Notes: generated by a model not told the origin, from the letters alone. Counted from the first letter of the stretch, positions 54,089 to 62,216 are shown. The stretch: DNA of 64,000 nucleotides from Geomicrobium halophilum (GCF_014207655.1 NZ_JACHHJ010000006.1:62001-126000); one strand, 5' to 3'. Numbers and translations are program-made.

Positions 54089-54107
54089 ATTGTGTTCAAC
54101 CCCTTAC

Positions 54108-55112
54108 TTATTTTTGTTCGTACATCGGACTGTAAGCGAAATAGTCAATCATTGGTTTCAGCTCACTATCCATTTTCAGCAAGGACAAAGAACAACCACC
54201 CATTTCTAGAGACGTACTATAATCTCCTACGTAAGAACGGTATATCCGAATGCCTTTTTCACTTAATAGTTTTTCAACTTCATCGAAAAAAATGTACAGT
54301 TCCATTCTAGTTGTTGATCCTAACCCATTAACGAGAACCGTAACTTCATCATCTTTAACCAACGACATATCCGCAAGAATGTCGTGAACAATTCGCTCTG
54401 CAACTTTACTCGATGATTGTAGTTTGCCTTTCTCAACACCGGGCTCACCATGGTGTCCAAGACCGATCTCCATTTCATCGTCCTCAAGCTGAAAACTAGG
54501 TTCACCAGTTTGCGGGAGTGAACATGGCGTTAGACCAACACCCATCGAGCACACATTTTCATTTGCCTTCTCCGTGAGACGGTAAACTTCGTCGATATCT
54601 TTGCCCATTTCCGATGCAGCCCCCGCTACTTTTATGACGAAGAATTCACCAGAAATACCACGTCTTTGCTCTGATTCTCCCTTCGGCGCGGAAGCCACGT
54701 CATCCTTAACGATTATTTGTTTTACTTCAATATCTTCTTCCATTTCCACAAGATCAGCAGCCATACTGAAGTTCATTATATCCCCTTGATAATTCCCGTA
54801 AATAAGGATACTTTCTTTTTTCGTGTCCACTGCTTTAATAGCTTCTGCAATTGGCGTTGGCGGAGGTGATGCAAAAATATTACCTACCGCTACACCATCT
54901 GCCATGCCTTTACCAACGTATCCCATGAACGCAGGCTCATGTCCTGATCCTCCACCAATAATGACGCTAACCTTTTTCTTTTCTTTTGAATACTTACGAA
55001 TAATTGCACGGTGGTGTGCTTCTACTTTTGAAATAGACGAAGAATGCGCTTTCAAAAAACCTTTGATCATGTCATCGACAACGTGATCAGGATTATTTAT
55101 TAACTTCTTCAT
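54108..55112 (-). CDS. dhaK: dihydroxyacetone/erythrulose kinase-type subunit DhaK (substrate-binding)
   Basis: 334 residues. IIGGGSGHEPAFMGYVG near 50-66 forms the substrate site. The covalent hemiaminal His is in GLGHHGEPGVEKG near 219, as in all DhaK proteins. C-terminal EMGGCSLSLL is standard. DhaK-like subunits act on triose and tetrulose substrates; in mycobacteria related kinases (LerK, DerK) phosphorylate L- and D-erythrulose. Gene order rpiB-dhaK-dhaL with 12- and 19-base gaps, and dehydrogenases of tetritol type upstream, favour erythrulose. Not proven by sequence. Confidence 0.92.
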   Translation of the reverse strand: MKKLINNPDHVVDDMIKGFLKAHSSSISKVEAHHRAIIRKYSKEKKKVSVIIGGGSGHEPAFMGYVGKGMADGVAVGNIFASPPPTPIAEAIKAVDTKKESILIYGNYQGDIMNFSMAADLVEMEEDIEVKQIIVKDDVASAPKGESEQRRGISGEFFVIKVAGAASEMGKDIDEVYRLTEKANENVCSMGVGLTPCSLPQTGEPSFQLEDDEMEIGLGHHGEPGVEKGKLQSSSKVAERIVHDILADMSLVKDDEVTVLVNGLGSTTRMELYIFFDEVEKLLSEKGIRIYRSYVGDYSTSLEMGGCSLSLLKMDSELKPMIDYFAYSPMYEQK

Positions 55113-55124
55113 GATACCCCCCCA

Positions 55125-55580
55125 CTAAATCTTTTGTAAAAACTCGTTTTCTTTGTCCATTATTTTTTTAATCTTACGAGCAGAATCTCCTCCTTTAAAT
55201 TCATTATTTAAATAAGTGTATACAACTTGTTTTGCTAGTTCAACCCCGATTACTTTTGAACCCATCGTTAATATTTGCGCATTATTACTGAGTTGAGCAC
55301 GTTCTGCAGAATACGTATCATGACAAAGCGCTGCACGTATGCCAGGAACCTTGCCAGCCGCAATGGCTACGCCGATTCCCGTTCCACAAATGAGTACTCC
55401 TCTTACCACTTTCTCTCTTATAATATCTTGCGAAACATCAAATGCTACATCTGGATAATCTGTTTCATCACAGCTGTAACACCCATAATCTATAGCCTCA
55501 TGACCCATTTGCTTTATATAGGCTTTAATGTCTTCTTTTAATACAAAACCATGATGATCGCTTCCAATTGCAAGCTTCAT
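55125..55580 (-). CDS. RpiB/LacAB-family sugar-phosphate isomerase
   Basis: 151 residues. MKLAIGSDHHGFVLKEDIKA is the hallmark N-terminus; the catalytic Cys in GVLICGTGIGVAIAAGKVPG (near 65-85) and the His in CHDTYSAERAQL (near 98) are present. Family members isomerise ribose-5-P, allose-6-P, galactose-6-P or, as EryI/DerI, D-erythrulose-4-P to D-erythrose-4-P. The pairing with dhaKL favours the tetrose reaction. ATG 55580 has AGGAGGA nine bases upstream. First gene of the second minus-strand transcript of the island. Confidence 0.88.
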   Translation of the reverse strand: MKLAIGSDHHGFVLKEDIKAYIKQMGHEAIDYGCYSCDETDYPDVAFDVSQDIIREKVVRGVLICGTGIGVAIAAGKVPGIRAALCHDTYSAERAQLSNNAQILTMGSKVIGVELAKQVVYTYLNNEFKGGDSARKIKKIMDKENEFLQKI

Positions 55581-55616
55581 CGTAAACATTCCTCCTAAAT
55601 ATCATTTCTATAGAAT

Positions 55617-55660
55617 ATTTTGGCACATTTAGTTTCGTATGTCAATTTTTATTTTCGTTT
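55617..55660 (-). promoter_or_regulatory. promoter and candidate DeoR operator of rpiB-dhaK-dhaL-glpX
   Basis: On the minus strand TTGACA (55645-55640) runs directly into TACGAAAC, with a weak -10 CAAAAT 17 bases later. AAACGAAAAT lies just upstream (55660-55651). The arrangement TTGACA(A)TACGAAA with AAACG(A/T)AAAT upstream is repeated at the SDR promoter near 58982, so one regulator probably reads both. Confidence 0.6.
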
Positions 55661-55669
55661 ATTTTTGAT

Positions 55670-56968
55670 TTATGCATTTGCTACTTTTTCACTTCCACTA
55701 TCTTTTTTATCATTCAGTGTTTTTGCATTATTTGGGAGTGTGATAAATTTCGTCATAAAAGCTCCAGTGAAATACAAAATCGCAAGAATCCACATTACAC
55801 CACCAGCTCCTGCAAACCCATATGTAAACCCAACAACCATTGGTCCTACAAACACACATAAACCTGCACCAAGATTTAAAATTGACATAGCTGCACCCTT
55901 GTCTGTTTTTACCAGAGACGGAACAAGGGCAGATAATGGTACATATGCTGCGAGGCACGCCCCCCAAGCAAGACCTGCTGCTGCCGTTAAATAAACGTTT
56001 CCATCCGTAAATTGTGGGGTATAATATAATAACAATGTAAAGAATCCGCATCCAACGCCGCCAAACCACATGACCGTATTTCTCCACCCAAATTTGTCAC
56101 CAACAACTCCAAAGATAAGGTTAAATGCAATATTTGATATAAAAATACTCCCCCAAATTCCAAGCCAGACATTCGTTTCAATTCCGTGTGTCGCCAAATA
56201 CGTAGGCAAAAATATTGGAAACGCATATTGTGCCGTTTGATTTATAACACGTACGACCCCGGCTATACCAACTTTTGGTTCCTTTTTTAAAATTGCGATT
56301 CCTTTTATGAATTCAGAAAATACGTTACCCGTCGATATATTCTCACGTTTCGCTTTGCTTTCGAGTTTATCCTTATTCACCACAAGAGCGAAAAAAGCGG
56401 CAATGCTCACCCAGAGGGCTGCTGTCCAAAGTGTATTAACATAACCAAGTACTTCAATTGCCCATATCGAATAGTATGCTCCGAGAACGTTCATACCACC
56501 GGTAAAAACGAACCAGAACCAACCAACCGCTTTTCCGAGCCGTTTCGTTGATGTACGGTACGCAATCCAAACAAGGAAACCAAAGGCAAAGAGAGGATAA
56601 CCAAAACCACGGATTCCATAACCAATAATCATAACTGTATAATTCATTTCTGCAACGCCAAAACCAACAAAAACTACAGTTCCAATTAAGTATAGGATAA
56701 CCCCCATAAACATCGTTTTCTTTGCACCAAATGCTTCAATTGCAACCCCGGACAACCAAGAGGAAAGCGCAATGATTATCCCATAGGCTGAGAATAAATA
56801 CGATGATTGCTGCATCGTCAAACCTTGTTCTATAAGGTAAGGACTTAGCCAACCAATCTCAAGACCATCACCCATCATAAAAATCATTACTGCCACAAAA
56901 CCCCAAAAGATCTTCGATGTAAGCCCTATTCGATCTAAAAAATTCTCATTATGAGCTAAACTATTCAT
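55670..56968 (-). CDS. polyol permease, MFS (RbtT/DalT/CsbX type)
   Basis: About 432 residues, twelve membrane helices. The N-terminus FWGFVAVMIFMMGDGLEIGW with LSPYL, and FGYPLFAFGFLVWIAYRTS near 140, are typical of the ribitol/D-arabinitol permease group (RbtT, DalT, CsbX). Brings a polyol in by proton symport. AGGGG is well spaced for ATG 56968, less so for the two upstream ATGs. It follows the zinc dehydrogenase after a gap that holds a 9-bp hairpin, and precedes a new promoter for rpiB. Confidence 0.88.
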   Translation of the reverse strand: MNSLAHNENFLDRIGLTSKIFWGFVAVMIFMMGDGLEIGWLSPYLIEQGLTMQQSSYLFSAYGIIIALSSWLSGVAIEAFGAKKTMFMGVILYLIGTVVFVGFGVAEMNYTVMIIGYGIRGFGYPLFAFGFLVWIAYRTSTKRLGKAVGWFWFVFTGGMNVLGAYYSIWAIEVLGYVNTLWTAALWVSIAAFFALVVNKDKLESKAKRENISTGNVFSEFIKGIAILKKEPKVGIAGVVRVINQTAQYAFPIFLPTYLATHGIETNVWLGIWGSIFISNIAFNLIFGVVGDKFGWRNTVMWFGGVGCGFFTLLLYYTPQFTDGNVYLTAAAGLAWGACLAAYVPLSALVPSLVKTDKGAAMSILNLGAGLCVFVGPMVVGFTYGFAGAGGVMWILAILYFTGAFMTKFITLPNNAKTLNDKKDSGSEKVANA

Positions 56969-56993
56969 TTTCATACCCCTCATTTTTAAATTC

Positions 56994-57021
56994 AGCCAGA
57001 GGAAATTTTCTACCTCTGGCT
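56994..57021 (-). promoter_or_regulatory. intercistronic hairpin between dehydrogenase and permease genes
   Basis: AGCCAGAGG (56994-57002) and CCTCTGGCT (57013-57021), nine perfect pairs, ten-base loop. On the coding strand no T tract follows, so it probably protects the upstream mRNA or lowers permease expression rather than ending transcription. Confidence 0.6.
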
Positions 57022-57035
57022 TTTATTATTTTAAA

Positions 57036-58145
57036 TTATGGTTCTAAAATTATCTTTAAAGAATCTTTACCCTTTGCCATGAGCGCAAACCCTTCTTCGA
57101 ATTGCTCTAGCGGGAAACGATGAGTGACCACCTTATCTGTTGGCATATCTCCCTTCTGGATGGCTTCAATTACTAGATCATAGCAGTAAGGCCCCAAGTG
57201 AGAACCTAAAATATCAAGTTCTTTACGGTCACTAATAATACTCCAGTCAACTGTAACTGGATCTTTGAACACACTGAATTCCACAAAACGTCCGAGCTTT
57301 CGGATGCTGTTTAACCCTTGTTCGACAGATTTCGGATGTCCCGATGCCTCGATGTACACATCAGTTCCATAGCCATCAGTTAACGCCTTAATTTCTTTTT
57401 CAACATCTACTTCGTTTGGGTTCATAATAATGTCTGCTCCGAATTCCTTGGCAAGATTTAAACGTGTTTCTTGAAGATCAAGAACAATGAGTTTCTTCGC
57501 TCCCATTTTCTTAATAGCTCCAATCATCCCTAATCCAAGTGTACCAGCGCCGGAAAGAACGACTGTATCTCCGTACACAATGCTTGCCCTTTGCACCGCA
57601 TGAAGGCTACACGCATATGGCTCGATGAGTATCGCTTTTTCAATCGGAAGATTTTCAGGAACTTTATAGTTAATTGCTTCTTTTGTAAATTTCATATAGG
57701 GTGCCATGGCGCCGTTTACATTATTTTGAAATCCGTATAGATCATGCTTTTCGCACATCCAGTATTGGCCTCGATTGCAAAAACGACATTCCCAACACGG
57801 TACTATCTGTTCAGAAATGATGCGATCACCAATTTCAAAATCCGTCACAGCATCCCCCTTTTGTATGATTCTTCCAACGAATTCATGACCCGGAATCACT
57901 GGCGCTTTAATGTACGACGGTTGTATTTCGTCACCCCAAAAGCTTGGCGCCCCTTCAAACGCTTTTATATCTCCAGCACAAATTCCGCATGCCTCAACTT
58001 TTACGATTATCTCTTTTTGGTTTTCAATTTTCGGTGTGTTCACTTCCTCGTAACGATAATCTTTGGGGGCATATGCGACAACTGCCTTCATTTTATTTGG
58101 ATAATTGACTTCTTCTTTCTTTGCTTGACCCATTGTTTTTTCCAT
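57036..58145 (-). CDS. zinc-dependent erythritol/L-threitol-type dehydrogenase
   Basis: 369-residue medium-chain dehydrogenase. Catalytic zinc ligands are in CGICAGDIKAFEG (Cys near 53) and GHEF (near 86). The structural zinc cysteines lie in CWECRFCNRGQYWMC near 115-130. The NAD motif SGAGTLGLGMIGA lies near 193, and GSHLGPYCYDL near 315. SEQIVPCWEC..RGQY.MC..HDLYGF and VDWSIISD.KELD.LGSHLGPYC are stretches I recall from mycobacterial erythritol/L-threitol dehydrogenase (EltD), which makes L-erythrulose. GGGGAGAGG precedes ATG 58145. Second gene after the SDR. Confidence 0.85.
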   Translation of the reverse strand: MEKTMGQAKKEEVNYPNKMKAVVAYAPKDYRYEEVNTPKIENQKEIIVKVEACGICAGDIKAFEGAPSFWGDEIQPSYIKAPVIPGHEFVGRIIQKGDAVTDFEIGDRIISEQIVPCWECRFCNRGQYWMCEKHDLYGFQNNVNGAMAPYMKFTKEAINYKVPENLPIEKAILIEPYACSLHAVQRASIVYGDTVVLSGAGTLGLGMIGAIKKMGAKKLIVLDLQETRLNLAKEFGADIIMNPNEVDVEKEIKALTDGYGTDVYIEASGHPKSVEQGLNSIRKLGRFVEFSVFKDPVTVDWSIISDRKELDILGSHLGPYCYDLVIEAIQKGDMPTDKVVTHRFPLEQFEEGFALMAKGKDSLKIILEP

Positions 58146-58163
58146 GTATAACCTCTCCCCTAT

Positions 58164-58919
58164 TTACCAAATTGTATAACCTCCATCGATGACATACGTA
58201 GATCCAGTCACAAAACTTGAGGCATCAGATGCTAGAAATACGACAAGTCCGCCTAATTCTTTCGCCTCGCCTAATCTTTTCATGGGTACATAATCTAAAA
58301 CATGTGCAAGCTCCCCCCTAGGTTGAAAGATCGGTTCTGTCATTTGGGTTTTCATATAACCTGGTGCAATCGCGTTAACACGAATATTGTCCTCTGCCCA
58401 TTCAAGCGCAAAACATTTGGTCATCGTATGCACCGCACCTTTTGATGCGTTGTATGCGCTTTGCGGTTCAGTATTTGCAATAAAGCTCGACATCGAGGCG
58501 ATATTAATGATGCATCCTTTATTTTGGTTTATCATCTGCTTTGCTGCATACTTGGAACATAGAAAGACGCCATTGACGTTTACATCCATCGTTTTTTGCC
58601 ACTCTTCAAGTGTCATATCTACTGTTGATTTTTTCTGAACAATTCCTGCATTATTGACGAGAATATCAATGCCACCATGTTCTTCAGTTACATGTTTCAT
58701 GAATGTATAGACCGATGTTTCATCGGTGACATCCACTTTCCTTGCAGAACCTTTCAATACACTTGCAATCTTCTCGGCTTCCTTTAAATCCAGATCACCT
58801 ATAACAACATTAGCACCAGCTTCCGTCAAAGATGTTGCCATGCTCTTCCCTAAACCGCGGCTCCCTCCAGTAATGACAGCTGTCCGACCAGTTAAATCAA
58901 ACATTTCTGGTATTTTCAA
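58164..58919 (-). CDS. short-chain dehydrogenase (polyol/threitol dehydrogenase-like)
   Basis: About 251 residues, classical SDR. TGGSRGLGKSMA near 16-27, NNAGIV near 92, catalytic Ser in INIASMSSF, Tyr/Lys in SAYNASKGAVH near 155-165, and the C-terminal YVIDGGYT. Similar in plan to D-threitol, ribitol or galactitol dehydrogenases; D-threitol to D-erythrulose is the guess that suits the neighbours. The TTG at 58919 is the likely start because AAGGGGG stands six bases upstream; the longer frame from 58964 would cover the promoter and the cre-like site. First gene of SDR-dehydrogenase-permease. Confidence 0.85.
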   Translation of the reverse strand: MKIPEMFDLTGRTAVITGGSRGLGKSMATSLTEAGANVVIGDLDLKEAEKIASVLKGSARKVDVTDETSVYTFMKHVTEEHGGIDILVNNAGIVQKKSTVDMTLEEWQKTMDVNVNGVFLCSKYAAKQMINQNKGCIINIASMSSFIANTEPQSAYNASKGAVHTMTKCFALEWAEDNIRVNAIAPGYMKTQMTEPIFQPRGELAHVLDYVPMKRLGEAKELGGLVVFLASDASSFVTGSTYVIDGGYTIW

Positions 58920-58933
58920 ATGAATCCCCCTTA

Positions 58934-58947
58934 GGTAAACGGTTTCA
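58934..58947 (-). promoter_or_regulatory. candidate cre (CcpA) site
   Basis: Minus strand TGAAACCGTTTACC matches the cre consensus TGWNANCGNTNWCA at 13 of 14 places. It lies just downstream of the predicted transcription start of the SDR operon, where CcpA would act as a roadblock. Confidence 0.6.
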
Positions 58948-58959
58948 TTTATTGTTAAA

Positions 58960-58987
58960 ATCATATCATATGTTTTCGTATTGTCAA
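58960..58987 (-). promoter_or_regulatory. promoter and candidate DeoR operator of the SDR operon
   Basis: Minus strand TTGACA (58987-58982), 16-base spacer, TATGAT (58965-58960). The spacer begins with ATACGAAA (58981-58974), the same motif in the same place as at the rpiB promoter. Confidence 0.7.
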
Positions 58988-59070
58988 ACTTTTTTTCTTT
59001 TATTTACGTTTATTATTGATATCAATAAATTGCATTGCTCAAAAAATGGATATCATACATTGTTTCTATT

Positions 59071-59089
59071 TTTCGTAAAAAAAACGAAA
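59071..59089 (+). promoter_or_regulatory. inverted repeat TTTCGT-N7-ACGAAA upstream of deoR-type gene
   Basis: TTTCGT (59071-59076) and ACGAAA (59084-59089) form a palindrome using the same ACGAAA word as the two catabolic promoters. A further ATTTCGTTTATGAT lies at 59108-59121. This suggests autoregulation of the regulator gene that starts at 59154. Confidence 0.6.
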
Positions 59090-59153
59090 GCTTTGTATAT
59101 TAACAGCATTTCGTTTATGATGAGGAGAAAACAATTGAAACAAGGTGGCTAAC

Positions 59154-59954
59154 ATGAGCAAATTATTCGTAACGGAAAGACGACGTAAAATCATGGAGTT
59201 TTTAAATAAAAATCATCGAGTAACCGTGAATCAATTAGCAGAAGATATATCAGTTTCTAAAGTCACATTACGCTCGGATTTAAAAGAAATGGAAGCAAAC
59301 GGGTTACTACGAAGAACCCATGGAGGTGCCTTACTACCTGAGCAAGAACATTTTGAAGATGTGAAGTTCTCAACAAGGGAGCAAAAGAATCGAGACGAGA
59401 AAACCAAGATTGCTAATCAAGCGATGAATTGGATCGATACTGACGGTCTTTGTATATGTCTTGATGCAAGTTCAACATGCCTAGAACTTGCCAAATTGTT
59501 AAAAAGTAGTGACCTACGTTTAACAGTCGTCACAAGCGGCATTTATACAGCAATGGAATTAAGCGACAATCCAAACCTGACAGTGGTTTTGTTAGGCGGT
59601 GTTGTCCGTCATGAATCGAGTTCACTCGAGGGCCTATTAGGATCACACATACTTGAACAAATAAATATCGACATGATGTTCACATCTGCAAGCGGATTCA
59701 CAACAGGAACCGGACTTACTGATTTTAACATCTACGAGGTTGAATTAAAAAAACGCATGGTTGCCAAATCAACAAAAGTCATTGCGTTAATCGACCACAC
59801 AAAAATCGGCAAACACTCTATTGCTTCATTTGCATCAATACAAGATTTAACTGCCGTCATTACAGATGGAACGTTATATGCAGACATAAAAATGTTGTTG
59901 CAGGAAAATGATGTGGAAGTAGATGATATATTAACGGAGATTTCGATAAATTAA
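59154..59954 (+). CDS. DeoR/GlpR-family transcriptional regulator
   Basis: About 266 residues. The N-terminal winged helix (RRRKIMEFLNKNHRVTVNQL; SVSKVTLRSDLKEMEANGLL; RRTHGGALL) is typical. The C-terminal ISOCOT sugar-phosphate sensor contains ICLDASSTCLELAKLL, VVTSGIYTAMEL, LLGGVVRHESSSLEG and VIALIDHTKIGKHS. Probably a repressor released by a phosphorylated intermediate such as a tetrulose phosphate. ATG 59154 has AAGGTGG in the right place (the GTG at 59145 overlaps it). Divergent from the SDR operon and 74 bases before the sugar kinase gene. Confidence 0.92.
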   Translation: MSKLFVTERRRKIMEFLNKNHRVTVNQLAEDISVSKVTLRSDLKEMEANGLLRRTHGGALLPEQEHFEDVKFSTREQKNRDEKTKIANQAMNWIDTDGLCICLDASSTCLELAKLLKSSDLRLTVVTSGIYTAMELSDNPNLTVVLLGGVVRHESSSLEGLLGSHILEQINIDMMFTSASGFTTGTGLTDFNIYEVELKKRMVAKSTKVIALIDHTKIGKHSIASFASIQDLTAVITDGTLYADIKMLLQENDVEVDDILTEISIN

Positions 59955-60028
59955 ATTCCAATATATGTATTTAATATCTGCGAAATATTTAATGTCTTAT
60001 GTTACTAACATCAATGAGGTGATCAATT

Positions 60029-61711
60029 TTGCAAAAATCATATGTTATTGGTGTCGATTTTGGTACAGAATCATGTAGAGCTTTACTGGTGGATGTAGCT
60101 AATGGGGATGAGATCGCTACAGCTACACATATGTATAGTCATGGTGTTCTTTCTAAGGAATTGCCTAATGGCGTCCCCTTGCCATCCGACTGGGCTTTAC
60201 AGCATCCAAATGATTATATTGACGGGTTTAAGGATGTAGTAAGGAACGTTTTCAAAGCAGGGAATATCCAACCGAATGACGTTATTGGGATTGGAATTGA
60301 TTTTACATCATCTACCATTTTACCCCTTGATGAAAAAGGTGATCCACTTTGTCTCCATGCTGCATTCGAAACACATCCACATAGTTGGGTGAAACTATGG
60401 AAACATCATGCTGCAAAAAAAGAGGCGGATGAGGTTACTAATCTAGCCCATGAACGCGGAGAAAAATTTATTAAGAGGTATGGAGGGAATATTTCTTCAG
60501 AGTGGATGATTCCGAAGATTCTTCAAGTAGTCAAAGAAGATCCGGAAGTTTTTCATCATACCAATTTATTTATGGAAGCAGGCGATTGGCTTGTATATCA
60601 TTTAACAGGAAGTTTAATACGTTCCAGTAATACCTCCAGCTATAAAGCTCTTTGGGATAAAAGAGAAGGATACCCAAGTTATGCATTTTTTTCAGAATTG
60701 CATCCTGAAATGAAGGATATTCTTGAAACAAAATTACGAGGGGAAGTAAGAACAATCGGCGGAAAAGCGGGTGGACTAAATAAACAAATGGCCATGATGC
60801 TTGGATTAAACCCAGGAACAGCGATTGCGGTTAATGTGATTGATGCTCATGCTGCCGTTCCAGCTGTAGGAGCAGTTCACCCTGGTCAATTTACCATGGC
60901 TATTGGAACTTCTACTTGCCACATGTTGGTTTCTGAAGAAGATAAGTTTGTCCAAGGGGTATGTGGAATAGCTGAGGATGGTATCATACCAGGTTACATT
61001 TCCTATGAAACAGGGCAGGTTGCTGTGGGTGATTTGTTTTCTTGGTTTGTCGATAACGCAATACCATCGGACATAGAAGAAGAAGCAAAGAAACAGGGTA
61101 TATCTGTTCATTCATATTTAGAAGAAAAAGCTATGGAACTTGTACCAGGAAAATCTGGTTTAGTAGCCCTGGATTGGTGGAACGGGAATAGGTCTATTCT
61201 TGTTGATTCAGATCTTTCTGGTGTGATTGTTGGATTAACGCTTACCACAACACCGGAGGAAATCTATCGAGCATTATTAGAATCAACAGCTTTTGGCACA
61301 CGAAAAATTATTGAAACATTTAAAGATTCAAATATTCCTGTTAAGGAAGTTTTTGCATGTGGTGGAATTCCAAAGAGAAATAAACTATTGTTACAAATTT
61401 ATGCTGATATCCTAAACTGTGAAATAACAATAGCCAATTCGAATGAAATAACCGCTCTTGGTACATCCATGTATGCAGCCACAGCAGCTGGAAAGTCTGC
61501 AGGTGGGTATGACACAATTTTTCAAGCTGCATCTAACATGTCAAAGATAAAAGAAGAAGTAATATCCCCAAACCAACGAAATGTTGAGCGCTACAATTAT
61601 CTTTACTCCGTTTACCTTAAACTTCATGACTATTTCGGGAGTGAACAAAGGAACGTAATGAATACTCTAAATAACAGTAAGCACACAGAAATAAATTTAG
61701 ATAAACAATAA
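60029..61711 (+). CDS. araB: ribulokinase (FGGY family, AraB type)
   Basis: ATP-dependent pentulose kinase, 560 residues, the same as B. subtilis AraB. GVDFGTESCRALLVD near 7-21, the AraB stretch HSWVKLWKHHAA near 125-136, GNISSEWMIPK near 153, catalytic INVIDAHAAVPA-like NVIDAHAAVPAVGAV near 269-283, and the ADP-binding ACGGIPKRNKLLLQIYADIL near 444-463. TTG 60029 is the start, seven bases after GAGGTGA. The substrate may be L-ribulose or another ketopentose, or by extension a polyol; no araA or araD is near. Downstream of the DeoR gene on the same strand. Confidence 0.88.
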   Translation: MQKSYVIGVDFGTESCRALLVDVANGDEIATATHMYSHGVLSKELPNGVPLPSDWALQHPNDYIDGFKDVVRNVFKAGNIQPNDVIGIGIDFTSSTILPLDEKGDPLCLHAAFETHPHSWVKLWKHHAAKKEADEVTNLAHERGEKFIKRYGGNISSEWMIPKILQVVKEDPEVFHHTNLFMEAGDWLVYHLTGSLIRSSNTSSYKALWDKREGYPSYAFFSELHPEMKDILETKLRGEVRTIGGKAGGLNKQMAMMLGLNPGTAIAVNVIDAHAAVPAVGAVHPGQFTMAIGTSTCHMLVSEEDKFVQGVCGIAEDGIIPGYISYETGQVAVGDLFSWFVDNAIPSDIEEEAKKQGISVHSYLEEKAMELVPGKSGLVALDWWNGNRSILVDSDLSGVIVGLTLTTTPEEIYRALLESTAFGTRKIIETFKDSNIPVKEVFACGGIPKRNKLLLQIYADILNCEITIANSNEITALGTSMYAATAAGKSAGGYDTIFQAASNMSKIKEEVISPNQRNVERYNYLYSVYLKLHDYFGSEQRNVMNTLNNSKHTEINLDKQ

Positions 61712-61864
61712 CTTTCCGGTTACCATTATAAGCGCCTTTGAATGTTAATGTATACTCCGTGGTGTTACTTCTTTAGATCGTCATGTCCAATCATCAAGAC
61801 CACTGGTGTGGCTAAAAATGAGTGAGGACAATGAGGGAGTGATCTTCTCCTTCTATTTCCTCAT

Positions 61865-62209
61865 ATGGTGATGACAGCTGATAACCTTCATTACTCAGTG
61901 CTTTTTGAGGATTTAGATCTAAATCCAGCAAACGTGATTGAAAAATTACCAGATGACGTAGATGCTCATTGGAACCCACTGTCATTAGAAGCTTTAGCAG
62001 AGATTGATGCCGACTATATTTTTCTCATAAACAGCGATGATTCCAGCGCAGATGATTTGACTTCAGAGAGTGTATGGTCAAACATCCCTGCAGTGGAGAA
62101 AGATCAAGTGATCGAGATCTCGGAGGACAGCAGTTGGTTATATAATGGCTATCAAGCCAATCGGCAGACTATCCAAGAAGTCTATTTAAATATCGTTGAA
62201 GAAGAATAA
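61865..62209 (+). pseudogene. siderophore-binding lipoprotein, C-terminal fragment
   Basis: About 114 residues matching the second lobe of FhuD/FecB-type binding proteins: LPDDVDAHWNPLSLEALAEI, DADYIFLINSDD, VWSNIPAVEKDQVIEISEDS. The family needs about 300 residues with a lipoprotein signal; the first two thirds and the signal are missing and no homology is visible in 61712-61864. It forms the right edge of the island; the left edge also holds a broken siderophore permease. Confidence 0.85.
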
Positions 62210-62216
62210 TTTTTCA

